Shown here piece by piece: positions 27,293 to 35,124 of a DNA stretch of 64,000 nucleotides; position 1 is the first letter of the stretch; each line of letters starts with the position of its first letter. The stretch lies in contig NZ_JAATVY010000013.1 in NCBI RefSeq assembly GCF_011947195.1, forward strand, positions 62,001-126,000, in the 5' to 3' direction. The notes below the pieces were generated by a model. It was not told the origin of the DNA. It saw only the letters and a list, made by a program, of their open reading frames with translations, and did not search any database. A program made the position numbers and the translations under genes. This stretch comes from Planosporangium thailandense (lineage in GTDB: Bacteria > Actinomycetota > Actinomycetes > Mycobacteriales > Micromonosporaceae).

Positions 27293-27311
27293 CGCGAGCG
27301 TATCGCTCGCG
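27293..27311. terminator. Short GC-rich hairpin
   Basis: CGCGAGCG-TAT-CGCTCGCG: 8-bp perfect arms with a 3-nt loop, 65 nt after the stop of the small acidic protein and 150 nt before the chitinase start. There is no T tract. It may terminate the small gene or be an operator for the chitinase. Confidence 0.4.
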
Positions 27312-27460
27312 TCACTACCCGTCGGTAATCGGCGCGCTTTCGCGACCTGGGCCGGCCTGAGCAGCGTTTTTTCACGTACACTTAAGAAAGTTTGCAGTAG
27401 GGGCTAAGTCGGTGTCGGTCAGACTCGATCGACCGTAACCGATGTGAACGGAGGCCCCTC

Positions 27461-28903
27461 TTGCGGCGCAATCGTCTCAGACTCGCGATCTACACCGTGT
27501 CGGCGTTGCTCGCCGCCGGCGGCGGAGTCGGAGCCGCGTTAGCGGCCACGAGTCCGGCCCCGGCCAGCGCGTCAGGTCTCACGGCCGCCTTCAGCAAGGA
27601 CTCCGACTGGGGCTCCGGGTACCAGGGCAAGTTCACCATCACCAACACCGGTGGCGCCGCCGCCACGGGCTGGCGGCTGGAGTTCACGCTGCCGGCGGGC
27701 GCATCGCTCGGCAGCTTCTGGGACGCCACGATCACCCGCAGCGGTAACACCTTCGTGGCGACCGACCGCGGGTACAACGCCAGCGTCGGCGCGGGCGCGG
27801 CGACGAGCTTCGGCTTCATCGTCGCCGGCAGCGGTGCGCCGACCTCCTGCACCATCAACGGCGCGCCGTGTACCGGCGGCGCCCAGCCGGGGACGGGCAC
27901 CCCGACCGCCGCGCCGAGCCCGACGCAGACCTCGTCGCCGCCGGCGCCGAAGCCGACCGCGACCACGCCGACCGCGACGAAGAGCAGCACCGGCCAGCCC
28001 GTACCGCCGCCGGCGAGCGGCGCCATCACGGTCGCTCCGTACGTCGACATGGGTCTGCTGTCCAACCCCGGTAGCCCGACCCTCGCCCAGCTTGCCGCGA
28101 GCAGCGGGATCAAGTCGTTCACCATGGCGTTCGTCAACAGCGCCGGCTGCAAGGCGAGCTGGTTCAACGCCTTCGACCCGCGGGCGCGGGCCTTCGGCGA
28201 CCAGATCGACGCGCTCCGCCAGGCCGGCGGCGACGTGAAGATCTCATTCGGCGGGGCCACCGGGATCGAGCTGGCGCAGGCCTGCACCGACGTGAACGCG
28301 CTGACGGCGGAGTACCAGGCCGTGGTCGACGCGTACAAGCTGAAGTTCATCGACCTGGACGTGGAGGGCGCGGCGGTCGCCGACAAGGCCTCCGTCGACC
28401 GGCGCTCGGCGGCGCTGGCCGCCCTGCAGAAGCGCGACCCGGGCCTGAAGGTGTCCCTGACGCTGCCGGTGCTGCCCGAGGGGCTCACCGCCGACGGCCT
28501 CAACGTCGTGAAGTCCGCGAAGGACGCCGGGGTGAAGCTCGACCTGGTCAACATCATGGCGATGGACTACCAGCGCGCCGGCCAGGACTACGGCGATCTC
28601 GCGATCCAGGCGGCGAAGTCGACCGAGGCCCAGCTCAAGGGCTTGTTCGGGATCTCCGACGCCCAGGCGTTCCGGATGCTCGGGGTGACCCCGATGCTGG
28701 GTAAGAACGACGACCAGGGCGTGTTCGACCAGAGCGACGCACGCGACCTGGTCGCCTTCGCCAGCGCCAACCACGTCGGGTACCTGTCGTTCTGGGAGAC
28801 CAACCGCGACAAGAACGCCTGCAACGGCGCGCTGTTCCAGTGCACCAACGTGCCGCAGCAGCCGTTCGAGTTCAGCAAGATCTTCGCCGGCTTCCGCGGC
28901 TGA
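27461..28903 (+). CDS. Secreted GH18 chitinase with CBM2 domain
   Basis: 480 residues from TTG 27461, with GGAGG 6 nt upstream. A signal peptide (about 1-30) is followed by a CBM2-like carbohydrate-binding domain (about 40-138; WGSGYQGKFTITNTG, GWRLEFTLPAG), a Pro/Thr linker (about 142-185) and a GH18 barrel (about 188-480). The active-site motif is DLDVE (298-302) with catalytic Glu302; the first Asp of the classical DxxDxDxE is Lys here. It would degrade chitin outside the cell. No DasR-type site was seen upstream. Palindrome B2 begins 14 nt after the stop. Confidence 0.93.
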   Translation: MRRNRLRLAIYTVSALLAAGGGVGAALAATSPAPASASGLTAAFSKDSDWGSGYQGKFTITNTGGAAATGWRLEFTLPAGASLGSFWDATITRSGNTFVATDRGYNASVGAGAATSFGFIVAGSGAPTSCTINGAPCTGGAQPGTGTPTAAPSPTQTSSPPAPKPTATTPTATKSSTGQPVPPPASGAITVAPYVDMGLLSNPGSPTLAQLAASSGIKSFTMAFVNSAGCKASWFNAFDPRARAFGDQIDALRQAGGDVKISFGGATGIELAQACTDVNALTAEYQAVVDAYKLKFIDLDVEGAAVADKASVDRRSAALAALQKRDPGLKVSLTLPVLPEGLTADGLNVVKSAKDAGVKLDLVNIMAMDYQRAGQDYGDLAIQAAKSTEAQLKGLFGISDAQAFRMLGVTPMLGKNDDQGVFDQSDARDLVAFASANHVGYLSFWETNRDKNACNGALFQCTNVPQQPFEFSKIFAGFRG

Positions 28904-28917
28904 GCGCCGCTTCTGAC

Positions 28918-28965
28918 GATCTTGGACACTTGTGTGACCTATACGTCGCACAAGTGTCCAAGATC
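28918..28965. repeat. Palindrome family B, copy B2
   Basis: 21-bp arms (28918-28938 and 28945-28965) with one wobble pair and loop CTATAC. The tips GATCTTGGACACTTGTG are shared with B1 and B3. It lies between the convergent chitinase and aldo-keto reductase genes. Confidence 0.88.
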
Positions 28966-28975
28966 CGTTTAGGGG

Positions 28976-29965
28976 TCAGAGATTCACGGTACGCATGCCG
29001 CCTTCTTCGTAGCGGTCACCCGCCGCGGCCGGCAGCGACTCGTCGAGTACGCGTACCTGGTCGTCGGTGAGCGTGACGTCGACGGCGGCGACGTTCTCCT
29101 CCAGGTAGGTCACCCGCTTCGTGCCGGGGATCGGCACGATGTCGTCGCCCTTGGCGAGCAGCCAGGCCAGCGCCAGCTGCACGGGCGTGCAGCCGACCTC
29201 GCCGGCCAGCCGCTTGACCGTGTCGAGCAGCGCCAGGTTCCGTGCGAGGTTCTCGCCGCGGAACCGGGGGTTGGTCCGGCGGAAGTCGTCCGGGGCCAGT
29301 GTGTCGGTCGACTCAATGCGGCCGGTGAGGAAGCCGCGACCCACCGGGGAGTACGCGACCAGCGTCGTGCCCAGCTCGCGCGCGACCGGCAGCGCGTCGG
29401 CGGCCACGTCCCGGCTCCACAGCGAGTACTCGCTCTGCAGGGCCGCGATCGGGTGTACGGCGTGGGCGCGGCGCAGCGTCTCGCCGGTCACCTCGGACAG
29501 GCCGAGGTACCTGACCTTGCCGGCCCGTACCAGGTCCGCCATCGCGCCGACGGTGTCCTCGATCGGCACGTCCGGGTTGCGCCGGTGCAGGTAGTACAGG
29601 TCGACGTGGTCGACGCCGAGCCGCCGCAGCGACGCGTCGATGGCCCGGCGGGCGTACTCGGGGCTGGAGTCGATCCGGCGTGACGACCCGCCGTTTCCCT
29701 CGCGCACGATGCCGAACTTGGTGGCCAGGACGACCTTGTCGCGGCGGTCGGCGATGGCCCGGCCCACCAGGCGCTCGTTGTGGCCCAGGCCGTACATGTC
29801 GGCCGTGTCGAGGAGATTCACGCCCAGCTCGACGGCGCGGTGGATGGTCCTGATCGAGTCGGCCTCGTCGGCCGGCCCGTAGAACTCCGACATACCCATG
29901 CAGCCGAGGCCGAGCGCGGAGAGCGCGGGTCCGCCGGCGCCGAGGGTGCGGTACTTCATGGTCAT
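28976..29965 (-). CDS. Aldo-keto reductase
   Basis: 329 residues, a NADPH-dependent aldo-keto reductase of the AKR13/YakC type. The tetrad residues are visible in DTADMYG (Asp, Tyr), VLATKFG (Lys) and LYYLHRRNP (His). [19 protein letters not shown] is the cofactor-binding end. It reduces aldehydes or ketones of unknown identity. It is divergent from an MFS exporter, and its promoter carries a MerR-type dyad in a 19-bp spacer (30002-30032), so redox- or metabolite-induced expression is likely, although no merR gene is adjacent. Confidence 0.94.
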   Translation of the reverse strand: MTMKYRTLGAGGPALSALGLGCMGMSEFYGPADEADSIRTIHRAVELGVNLLDTADMYGLGHNERLVGRAIADRRDKVVLATKFGIVREGNGGSSRRIDSSPEYARRAIDASLRRLGVDHVDLYYLHRRNPDVPIEDTVGAMADLVRAGKVRYLGLSEVTGETLRRAHAVHPIAALQSEYSLWSRDVAADALPVARELGTTLVAYSPVGRGFLTGRIESTDTLAPDDFRRTNPRFRGENLARNLALLDTVKRLAGEVGCTPVQLALAWLLAKGDDIVPIPGTKRVTYLEENVAAVDVTLTDDQVRVLDESLPAAAGDRYEEGGMRTVNL

Positions 29966-30001
29966 TTCCGTTCGTGAGTCGCTGTTTTTCCGTCGAGCTC
30001 C

Positions 30002-30032
30002 ACCTTCGGCGTTCGAGTGTGCTCGAAGTCAA
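30002..30032 (-). promoter_or_regulatory. MerR-type promoter of the aldo-keto reductase gene
   Basis: On the minus strand the -35 TTGACT (30032-30027) and -10-like GAAGGT (30007-30002) are 19 bp apart. The dyad TTCGAG-TGTG-CTCGAA (30012-30027) fills the spacer. An overlong spacer with a central dyad is the hallmark of MerR-family activation. Confidence 0.65.
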
Positions 30033-30103
30033 GTCGCGCTGCGGTGTGATCCGGAGCAAACGGCGGCGTAATTGGCTCGGAATCGTCGGCTCCTTACCGC
30101 ACC

Positions 30104-31336
30104 ATGGAGATCATGCGTCTCGAGCCGTACCGTCATGTCCTCACCCGTCCCGGAGTGCTGCCGCTTGTCCTGGTTGCGCTGCTCGCCCGGGTACCGGCGA
30201 CGGCGGTCGGCATCACGCTCACCCTGCACGTCGTGGGCGACCTGCACCGCGGGTACGGGGCGGCCGGCCTGGTCGGCGCCCTGTCCACCATCGGGATGGC
30301 GCTCGGCAGTCCGGCCCTGGGGCGCCTGGTCGACCGGCGCGGGCTGCGGCCGATGCTGCTGCTGACGACCGTGGCGTCCGCGGTCTTCTGGGCCGTCGCG
30401 CCCGAACTGCCCTACCAGGTGCTGCTGCCCGTGGCGTTCGTCGGTGGGGCGCTGACCCTGCCCGTGTTCTCGGTGGTGCGGCAGTCGCTGGCCGCGCTGG
30501 TCCCCGAGGAGCACCGCCGGGCCGCCTTCTCGATCGACTCCATGTCGGTGGAGCTCTCCTTCATGGTCGGTCCGGCGCTGGCCGTGATCGTCCTGACCAC
30601 CACCTCGGCGACGATCACGATGTGGGCGGTCGGCGTCGCGCTGACCCTCGCCGGTCTCGGGCTCTACGGGTTCAACCCGCCCACTCGCAGCGACGAGGAG
30701 CGGGCCGCGGGTCGCCCGGCCGAGCGGCACCGCGTACTCAGCCCCCGACTGGTGACCGTGCTGGTGGCGATAGCCGGCGCGACGTTCGTATTCGCCGGCA
30801 CCGATGTCGGCATCGTCGCGATCCTTCGGACGGCGCACCAGCTGAACTGGACCGGGATGGTGTTCATCGCCTGGGGCGCCTACTCGATACTCGGCGGTTT
30901 CGTGTACGGGGCCCTGCCGCGCCCGTGGCCCACCTTCGTGATCATGGTGCTGGTCGGGCTGTGCACGATGCCGGTCGGGCTCGCCACCAACTGGCAGTGG
31001 CTGTCCCTGCTGATGGCCCCGGCCGGCTTCCTGTGCGCGCCGGTGATCGCCTCGAGTTCGGACGCGGTCAGCCGGCTGGTGCCGGCCTCGGTCCGGGGGG
31101 AGGCGATGGGCTGGCACGGCTCGGCGCTGACCACCGGTACCTCCCTGGGCGCTCCGGTGGTCGGGTTCGTCCTCGACCGGTACGGGCCGGTCTGGGCGTT
31201 CGCGCTCGCCGGCGCTGTGGGAGCGGTGGTGGCGCTGCTGGCGATCCTGGTGACGCGGCGTCGCCCGGACGCCCCGGCAGACGCGCCGGCTGCGGAGCCG
31301 GAGGCGATCGCCGTCGGCGCCGGCGGCACGCCATGA
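30104..31336 (+). CDS. MFS transporter
   Basis: 410 residues with about 12 hydrophobic helices and the MFS loop 2-3 motif (GSPALGRLVDRRGLRPML, about 66-83). It is probably a drug or metabolite exporter; the substrate is unknown. Two start codons are possible: ATG 30104 and ATG 30113. Neither has an ideal ribosome site, and GGAG lies just before the second. It is divergent from the aldo-keto reductase across 138 bp. The stop codon (31334-31336) falls inside palindrome A2. Confidence 0.88.
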   Translation: MEIMRLEPYRHVLTRPGVLPLVLVALLARVPATAVGITLTLHVVGDLHRGYGAAGLVGALSTIGMALGSPALGRLVDRRGLRPMLLLTTVASAVFWAVAPELPYQVLLPVAFVGGALTLPVFSVVRQSLAALVPEEHRRAAFSIDSMSVELSFMVGPALAVIVLTTTSATITMWAVGVALTLAGLGLYGFNPPTRSDEERAAGRPAERHRVLSPRLVTVLVAIAGATFVFAGTDVGIVAILRTAHQLNWTGMVFIAWGAYSILGGFVYGALPRPWPTFVIMVLVGLCTMPVGLATNWQWLSLLMAPAGFLCAPVIASSSDAVSRLVPASVRGEAMGWHGSALTTGTSLGAPVVGFVLDRYGPVWAFALAGAVGAVVALLAILVTRRRPDAPADAPAAEPEAIAVGAGGTP

Positions 31337-31385
31337 TCCTGAAGGATTTTCCGTCTCCGAGCACGGAAAATCCTTCAGGATCATG
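31332..31385. repeat. Palindrome family A, copy A2
   Basis: Perfect 23-bp arms (31332-31354 and 31363-31385) with an 8-nt loop. It differs from A1 mainly by paired changes (AAGGG/CCCTT to AAGGA/TCCTT), so base pairing has been kept while sequence drifted. It contains the MFS stop codon and precedes the co-directional reductase gene at 31446. Confidence 0.9.
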
Positions 31386-31445
31386 AGCGGGGGCGGGTCC
31401 TCCCGCGTGGGCGATGGGTCTCGGGCAGGCGTTAGGGTCGGCACC

Positions 31446-32411
31446 ATGACGGTGGCGCAGTTCAGTCAGGAGACCTCCGGCCGGGGCGAGTTCGTCCGGC
31501 AGGCCAACCGGTTCACCGGCCGGGTGAGCGCCGCGTCCACGTCGCGGCCGGGCGAGGGACCTGACGACCAGGGGCGATGGCCGGTCGAGCCTGGCCGGTA
31601 CCGGTTGATCTGGTCGCGCGCCTGCCCGTGGGCGCACCGGGCGGTGATCGTGCGCCGGCTCCTCGGCCTAGACGACGTCATCTCGCTGGGCACCGTCGAC
31701 CCGATCCGCGACGAGCGCGGCTGGCGCTTCACCCTCGACTCCGACGGGCGCGACCCGGTCCTCGGGGCCGAGTTCCTCGCCGAGGTCTACCGGGCCACCG
31801 ACTCGGAGTACGCCGGACGGGTCACGGTGCCGGCGCTGGTCGACACGCTCACCGGCCGGGTGGTCACCAACGACTACCCGCAGCTGACCCTCGACTTTTC
31901 CACCGAATGGACGGCGTTCCAGGCTGAGGGCGCGCCGGATCTCTACCCGGAGCCGCTTCGGCCGGAGATGGACGAGCTGATGTCGGAGATCTTCACCGAC
32001 GTCAACAACGGGGTGTACAAGTGCGGCTTCGCCACCTCGCAGGAGGCGTACGAGACCGCGTACCGCGGGCTGTTCGCGCGGCTCGACGCGCTGTCGGACC
32101 GGCTGGCCACCCGGCGTTACCTGATGGGCGACGCGCTCACGGAGGCGGACGTGCGGCTGTTCACCACGCTGGTGCGCTTCGACGCCGTCTACCACAACCA
32201 CTTCAAGTGCAACCGGAACAAGCTCACGGAGATGCCGGTGCTCTGGGAGTACGCCCGGCGGCTGTTCCAGACGCCCGGATTCGGGGAAACGGTCGACTTC
32301 GACCACATCAAGCGGCACTACTACGGCACGCACGACGCGATCAACCCGAGCGGCATCGTGCCGGCAGGGCCGGACCTGCGCGGCTGGATGCTTCCGCTGG
32401 CCGATCGCTGA
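31446..32411 (+). CDS. Glutathionyl-hydroquinone reductase-like GST (Ecm4/YqjG family)
   Basis: 321 residues from ATG 31446. The thioredoxin-like domain carries the active-site SRACPWAHR (about 57-65), with the Cys that attacks the thioether of hydroquinone conjugates. The all-helical C-terminal domain follows, ending in NPSGIVPAGP, a family hallmark. In glutathione users this enzyme removes glutathione from hydroquinones. Actinomycetes usually make mycothiol instead, so the cosubstrate here is uncertain. It sits alone after palindrome A2. Confidence 0.92.
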   Translation: MTVAQFSQETSGRGEFVRQANRFTGRVSAASTSRPGEGPDDQGRWPVEPGRYRLIWSRACPWAHRAVIVRRLLGLDDVISLGTVDPIRDERGWRFTLDSDGRDPVLGAEFLAEVYRATDSEYAGRVTVPALVDTLTGRVVTNDYPQLTLDFSTEWTAFQAEGAPDLYPEPLRPEMDELMSEIFTDVNNGVYKCGFATSQEAYETAYRGLFARLDALSDRLATRRYLMGDALTEADVRLFTTLVRFDAVYHNHFKCNRNKLTEMPVLWEYARRLFQTPGFGETVDFDHIKRHYYGTHDAINPSGIVPAGPDLRGWMLPLADR

Positions 32412-32787
32412 CGGAGCCGCACCGAGAGGGAGCCGCAGCGGAGAGATCCGCACCGAGAGGGAGCCGCAGCAGAGAGGGACGCAGCAGAGGGTGCTGCATT
32501 AAAACGTCCTTAATGGACGACGGCTCCCGTTCGATTGATGCCGAACCGATGCAATTCATAACGATGAGTCAGTGGCTCATTACGGCGCATTAACGTACGG
32601 GTACGCGCTTTTGCGCACTTGCACAATCTTTCGGACGTACCTCGCTCTCGTATTGCGCGACCCGGCTCAATGAAGCATTGTGCTCAGGGCCCAGTGACGG
32701 CAGCGATGCATTGACGGCTCGCGATCATGACCGTGGCGACGTGGGACTGGGTTCTCCGCTTTTGACGCAATGGAAGGGAATCCGCGC
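32412..32787 (+). promoter_or_regulatory. 376-bp intergenic region before the wall-anchored protein
   Basis: It begins with a direct repeat of 23 bp (32417-32439 and 32448-32470, period 31) plus a decayed third copy. A markedly AT-richer segment (about 32500-32700) follows, with small dyads such as CGTCC-TTAAT-GGACG and ATGAGTC-AGT-GGCTCAT. No promoter consensus was assigned. The length and composition suggest several regulators act on the downstream gene. Confidence 0.5.
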
Positions 32788-33861
32788 GTGGGACGGACAA
32801 GTGTAGGTAGGTGGGGCCGGCTGGGGGCGGTCGCGGTGTTGGGCGGCCTGATGTCGTTCGCCGCCGCCGGAGTCGCAGCCGCCGCTGACGCGACGACGAC
32901 GCCGGTCGAGGGGAAGACCGGGGTCAGGGCAGACCACGGCAAGGATGTCGTCTACCCGCTGTTCAGCAAGACCGGTCATTTCGAGGGCGCGGCCCGGATC
33001 ACGCTCACCATCGGCGACAAGACCGTCGACGCCTACTGCATCGACCTGCACACTCAGCTCAAGCGGGACACGTACCAGGAGACGAAGTGGGATTCGTCGA
33101 AGGTCAACAACCTCGGGAAGGTGCAGTGGATCCTGGTCAACAGCTTCCCCAACGTCACCCCCGAGGCGGTTCTCGCCAAGGCGAAGGTCACGCCGACGGG
33201 CGGCGACGCCGAACTGCCGGTGTACGCCGCGACCCAGGCCGCCATCTGGCACTTCAGTGACGGGTTCGACCTCGGTGACTTCAAGGGCGGGGACGGCGCC
33301 GCCACCTACCCGATGGTCCAGGGCGTGTACGACTACCTCGTCAACAACGCTGTGGACACCGAGGAGCCCGCTCCCACGCTGAGCATCACCCCGCCGGAGG
33401 CGACGGGTGAGCTGGGGTCGAAGCTGGGCCCGTACACGGTCAACTCGTCGTCGAAGGCGACGCTGACCGCGAAGGGCGGCACGATCGTCGACGCCAACGG
33501 GGCGCCGCTGACCGAGTCCGTCGAGGGCGGCACGAAGTTCTGGCTGACCAGTGACACGGCCGGCAAGGTGACCGTCGACGCGAGCGCCACCGGCTTGGTG
33601 CCGACCGGGCGGGTGTTCACGTACAAGGGCGGGCAGGACAAGGCCCAGAAGGTGATCCTGGCCGGCAAGGTGCCGACCAGCCTGGTCGCGCACGCCAGCG
33701 GCACCTTCCTCCCGAAGGCCGCGCCGGCCCCGGCGACCCCGTCGCTGCCGGTCACCGGCGCGTCGGCTGTCGGCGCCGCCGTCGGTGGTGTCGCCCTGCT
33801 CCTCGGCGGGGGAGTGCTGGTGGTGCTCCTGCGGCGCCGCCGGGTGAAGTTCACCGCCTGA
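32788..33861 (+). CDS. Wall-anchored thioester-domain surface protein (LPVTG)
   Basis: 357 residues from GTG 32788, chosen because AAGGGA lies 8 nt upstream; an in-frame ATG at 32770 has none. After a signal peptide (about 1-33) comes a thioester domain: Cys84 (DAYCIDL) and Gln150 (ATQAAIWHF) match the residues that form the internal Cys-Gln thioester in Gram-positive adhesins. A beta domain (about 205-300) follows, then LPVTG (320-324), a membrane helix and an Arg-rich tail, the full cell-wall sorting signal. It probably bonds covalently to amines on a surface. The class E-like sortase at 57327 is a candidate anchor enzyme. Confidence 0.9.
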   Translation: MGRTSVGRWGRLGAVAVLGGLMSFAAAGVAAAADATTTPVEGKTGVRADHGKDVVYPLFSKTGHFEGAARITLTIGDKTVDAYCIDLHTQLKRDTYQETKWDSSKVNNLGKVQWILVNSFPNVTPEAVLAKAKVTPTGGDAELPVYAATQAAIWHFSDGFDLGDFKGGDGAATYPMVQGVYDYLVNNAVDTEEPAPTLSITPPEATGELGSKLGPYTVNSSSKATLTAKGGTIVDANGAPLTESVEGGTKFWLTSDTAGKVTVDASATGLVPTGRVFTYKGGQDKAQKVILAGKVPTSLVAHASGTFLPKAAPAPATPSLPVTGASAVGAAVGGVALLLGGGVLVVLLRRRRVKFTA

Positions 33862-33877
33862 TCTGAGCCGACCGTCT

Positions 33878-33917
33878 GACGGTGGCGGCACCCCGGTTTC
33901 GGGGTGCCGCCACCGTC
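33878..33917 (+). terminator. Strong hairpin after the wall-anchored protein gene
   Basis: 18-bp perfect arms (33878-33895 and 33900-33917) with loop GTTT, beginning 16 nt after the stop codon and followed by GTCTTCC. It is an intrinsic-terminator-like structure with only a weak T run. It is unrelated in sequence to palindrome families A and B. Confidence 0.8.
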
Positions 33918-33946
33918 GTCTTCCGTCAACTGGTAGGAAGGCATCT

Positions 33947-35116
33947 ATGCGGCGGATTGGCATCGACGAACGCCGGGCACGGCTGGGGGCCCGGCACCAC
34001 CTCGCCGCCTCGGCCACGGCGTCGAGCCCTGCCGAGGCGGCCGCGGGCGTCGTGGCGCTGCACGCCACCGACCCGGCATCGGTCTTCCTCTCCGTACAGG
34101 CGCGGACGGCGGCCGTGGACGTCGAGGCGATCGAGCGTGCGCTCTACGAGGAGCGGACGCTGATCCGCATGCTCGGCATGCGCCGGACCATGTTCGTGGT
34201 GCCGTCCGAGTCGGCGCCGGTCATCCAGGCTGCCTGCGCCCGGGCGATCGCAGCGGTGCAGCGCCGCAAGTACACGCAGTTCATTTCGGACGCCGGGCTG
34301 GGCGACGGGGCCTGGCTCGCCGACGTCGAGGACGCGACGGCGCGGGCGCTGGCCCGGCTCGGCGAGGCGACCGGGGCGCAGCTGTCCGCCGCCGAGCCGC
34401 GCCTGCGCAGCCAGGTGCGGATGGCGGAAGGCAAGTCGTACGCGCGCGACACCGCCATCACCACCTGGGTGCTGTTCCTGCTCGCCGCCGACGGCCGGAT
34501 CGTCCGCGGTCGGCCGAACGGCTCGTGGACGAGTACGCAGTGGCGGTGGTCGCCGATCGAGCGGTGGCTGCCGGACGGCATGGCCGAGCTGGCGGTCGAG
34601 GATGCCCGGGTGGAGCTGGCGCGCCGGTGGCTGGCAGCCTTCGGCCCGGCCACCGTCGCCGATCTCCGGTGGTGGACCGGATGGACGGCGACCCAGGTCA
34701 AGCAGGCGCTGGCGGCGATCAGGCCGGTAGAGGTGGATCTCGACGGGGAGACCGGGCTGGTGCTCCCCGACGACCTGGAGCCGGCGCCCCGACCGGAGCC
34801 GTGGGTCGCGCTGCTACCCGCGCTCGACCCGACCGCGATGGGCTGGCAGGAACGGTCCTGGTATCTCGGGCCGCACGGCCCGGCGCTGTTCGACCGGTCG
34901 GGCAACGTGGGGCCGACGGTGTGGGCCGACGGCCGGATCGTGGGCGGCTGGGCGCAGCGCGCCGACGGCGAGATCGTGTACCGGCTGCTCGAGGATGTCG
35001 GCAGCGACGTGGCCTCCGGGGTGGAGGCGGCCGTCGACCGGCTCGCCAAGTGGATCGGGGACGTACGGGTGGTGCCGCGCTTCCGCACGCCGCTGGAGCG
35101 GGAACTGTCCGCCTGA
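33947..35116 (+). CDS. HTH_42 winged-helix protein, AlkZ/YcaQ-related
   Basis: 389 residues of the HTH_42 superfamily, which includes DNA glycosylases AlkZ and YcaQ that remove bulky or cross-linked bases. The tandem winged-helix layout and ERTLIRMLGMRRTMFVVP, DLRWWTGW and LLPALDPTAMGW stretches are typical. Where AlkZ and YcaQ carry the catalytic QxQ/QxD motif, this protein has His39-Ala40-Thr41 (ALHATDPASV). It may therefore use different chemistry or have a different substrate. It follows a strong terminator and converges on the GT39 gene. Confidence 0.85.
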   Translation: MRRIGIDERRARLGARHHLAASATASSPAEAAAGVVALHATDPASVFLSVQARTAAVDVEAIERALYEERTLIRMLGMRRTMFVVPSESAPVIQAACARAIAAVQRRKYTQFISDAGLGDGAWLADVEDATARALARLGEATGAQLSAAEPRLRSQVRMAEGKSYARDTAITTWVLFLLAADGRIVRGRPNGSWTSTQWRWSPIERWLPDGMAELAVEDARVELARRWLAAFGPATVADLRWWTGWTATQVKQALAAIRPVEVDLDGETGLVLPDDLEPAPRPEPWVALLPALDPTAMGWQERSWYLGPHGPALFDRSGNVGPTVWADGRIVGGWAQRADGEIVYRLLEDVGSDVASGVEAAVDRLAKWIGDVRVVPRFRTPLERELSA

Positions 35117-35124
35117 GCCGCGGG

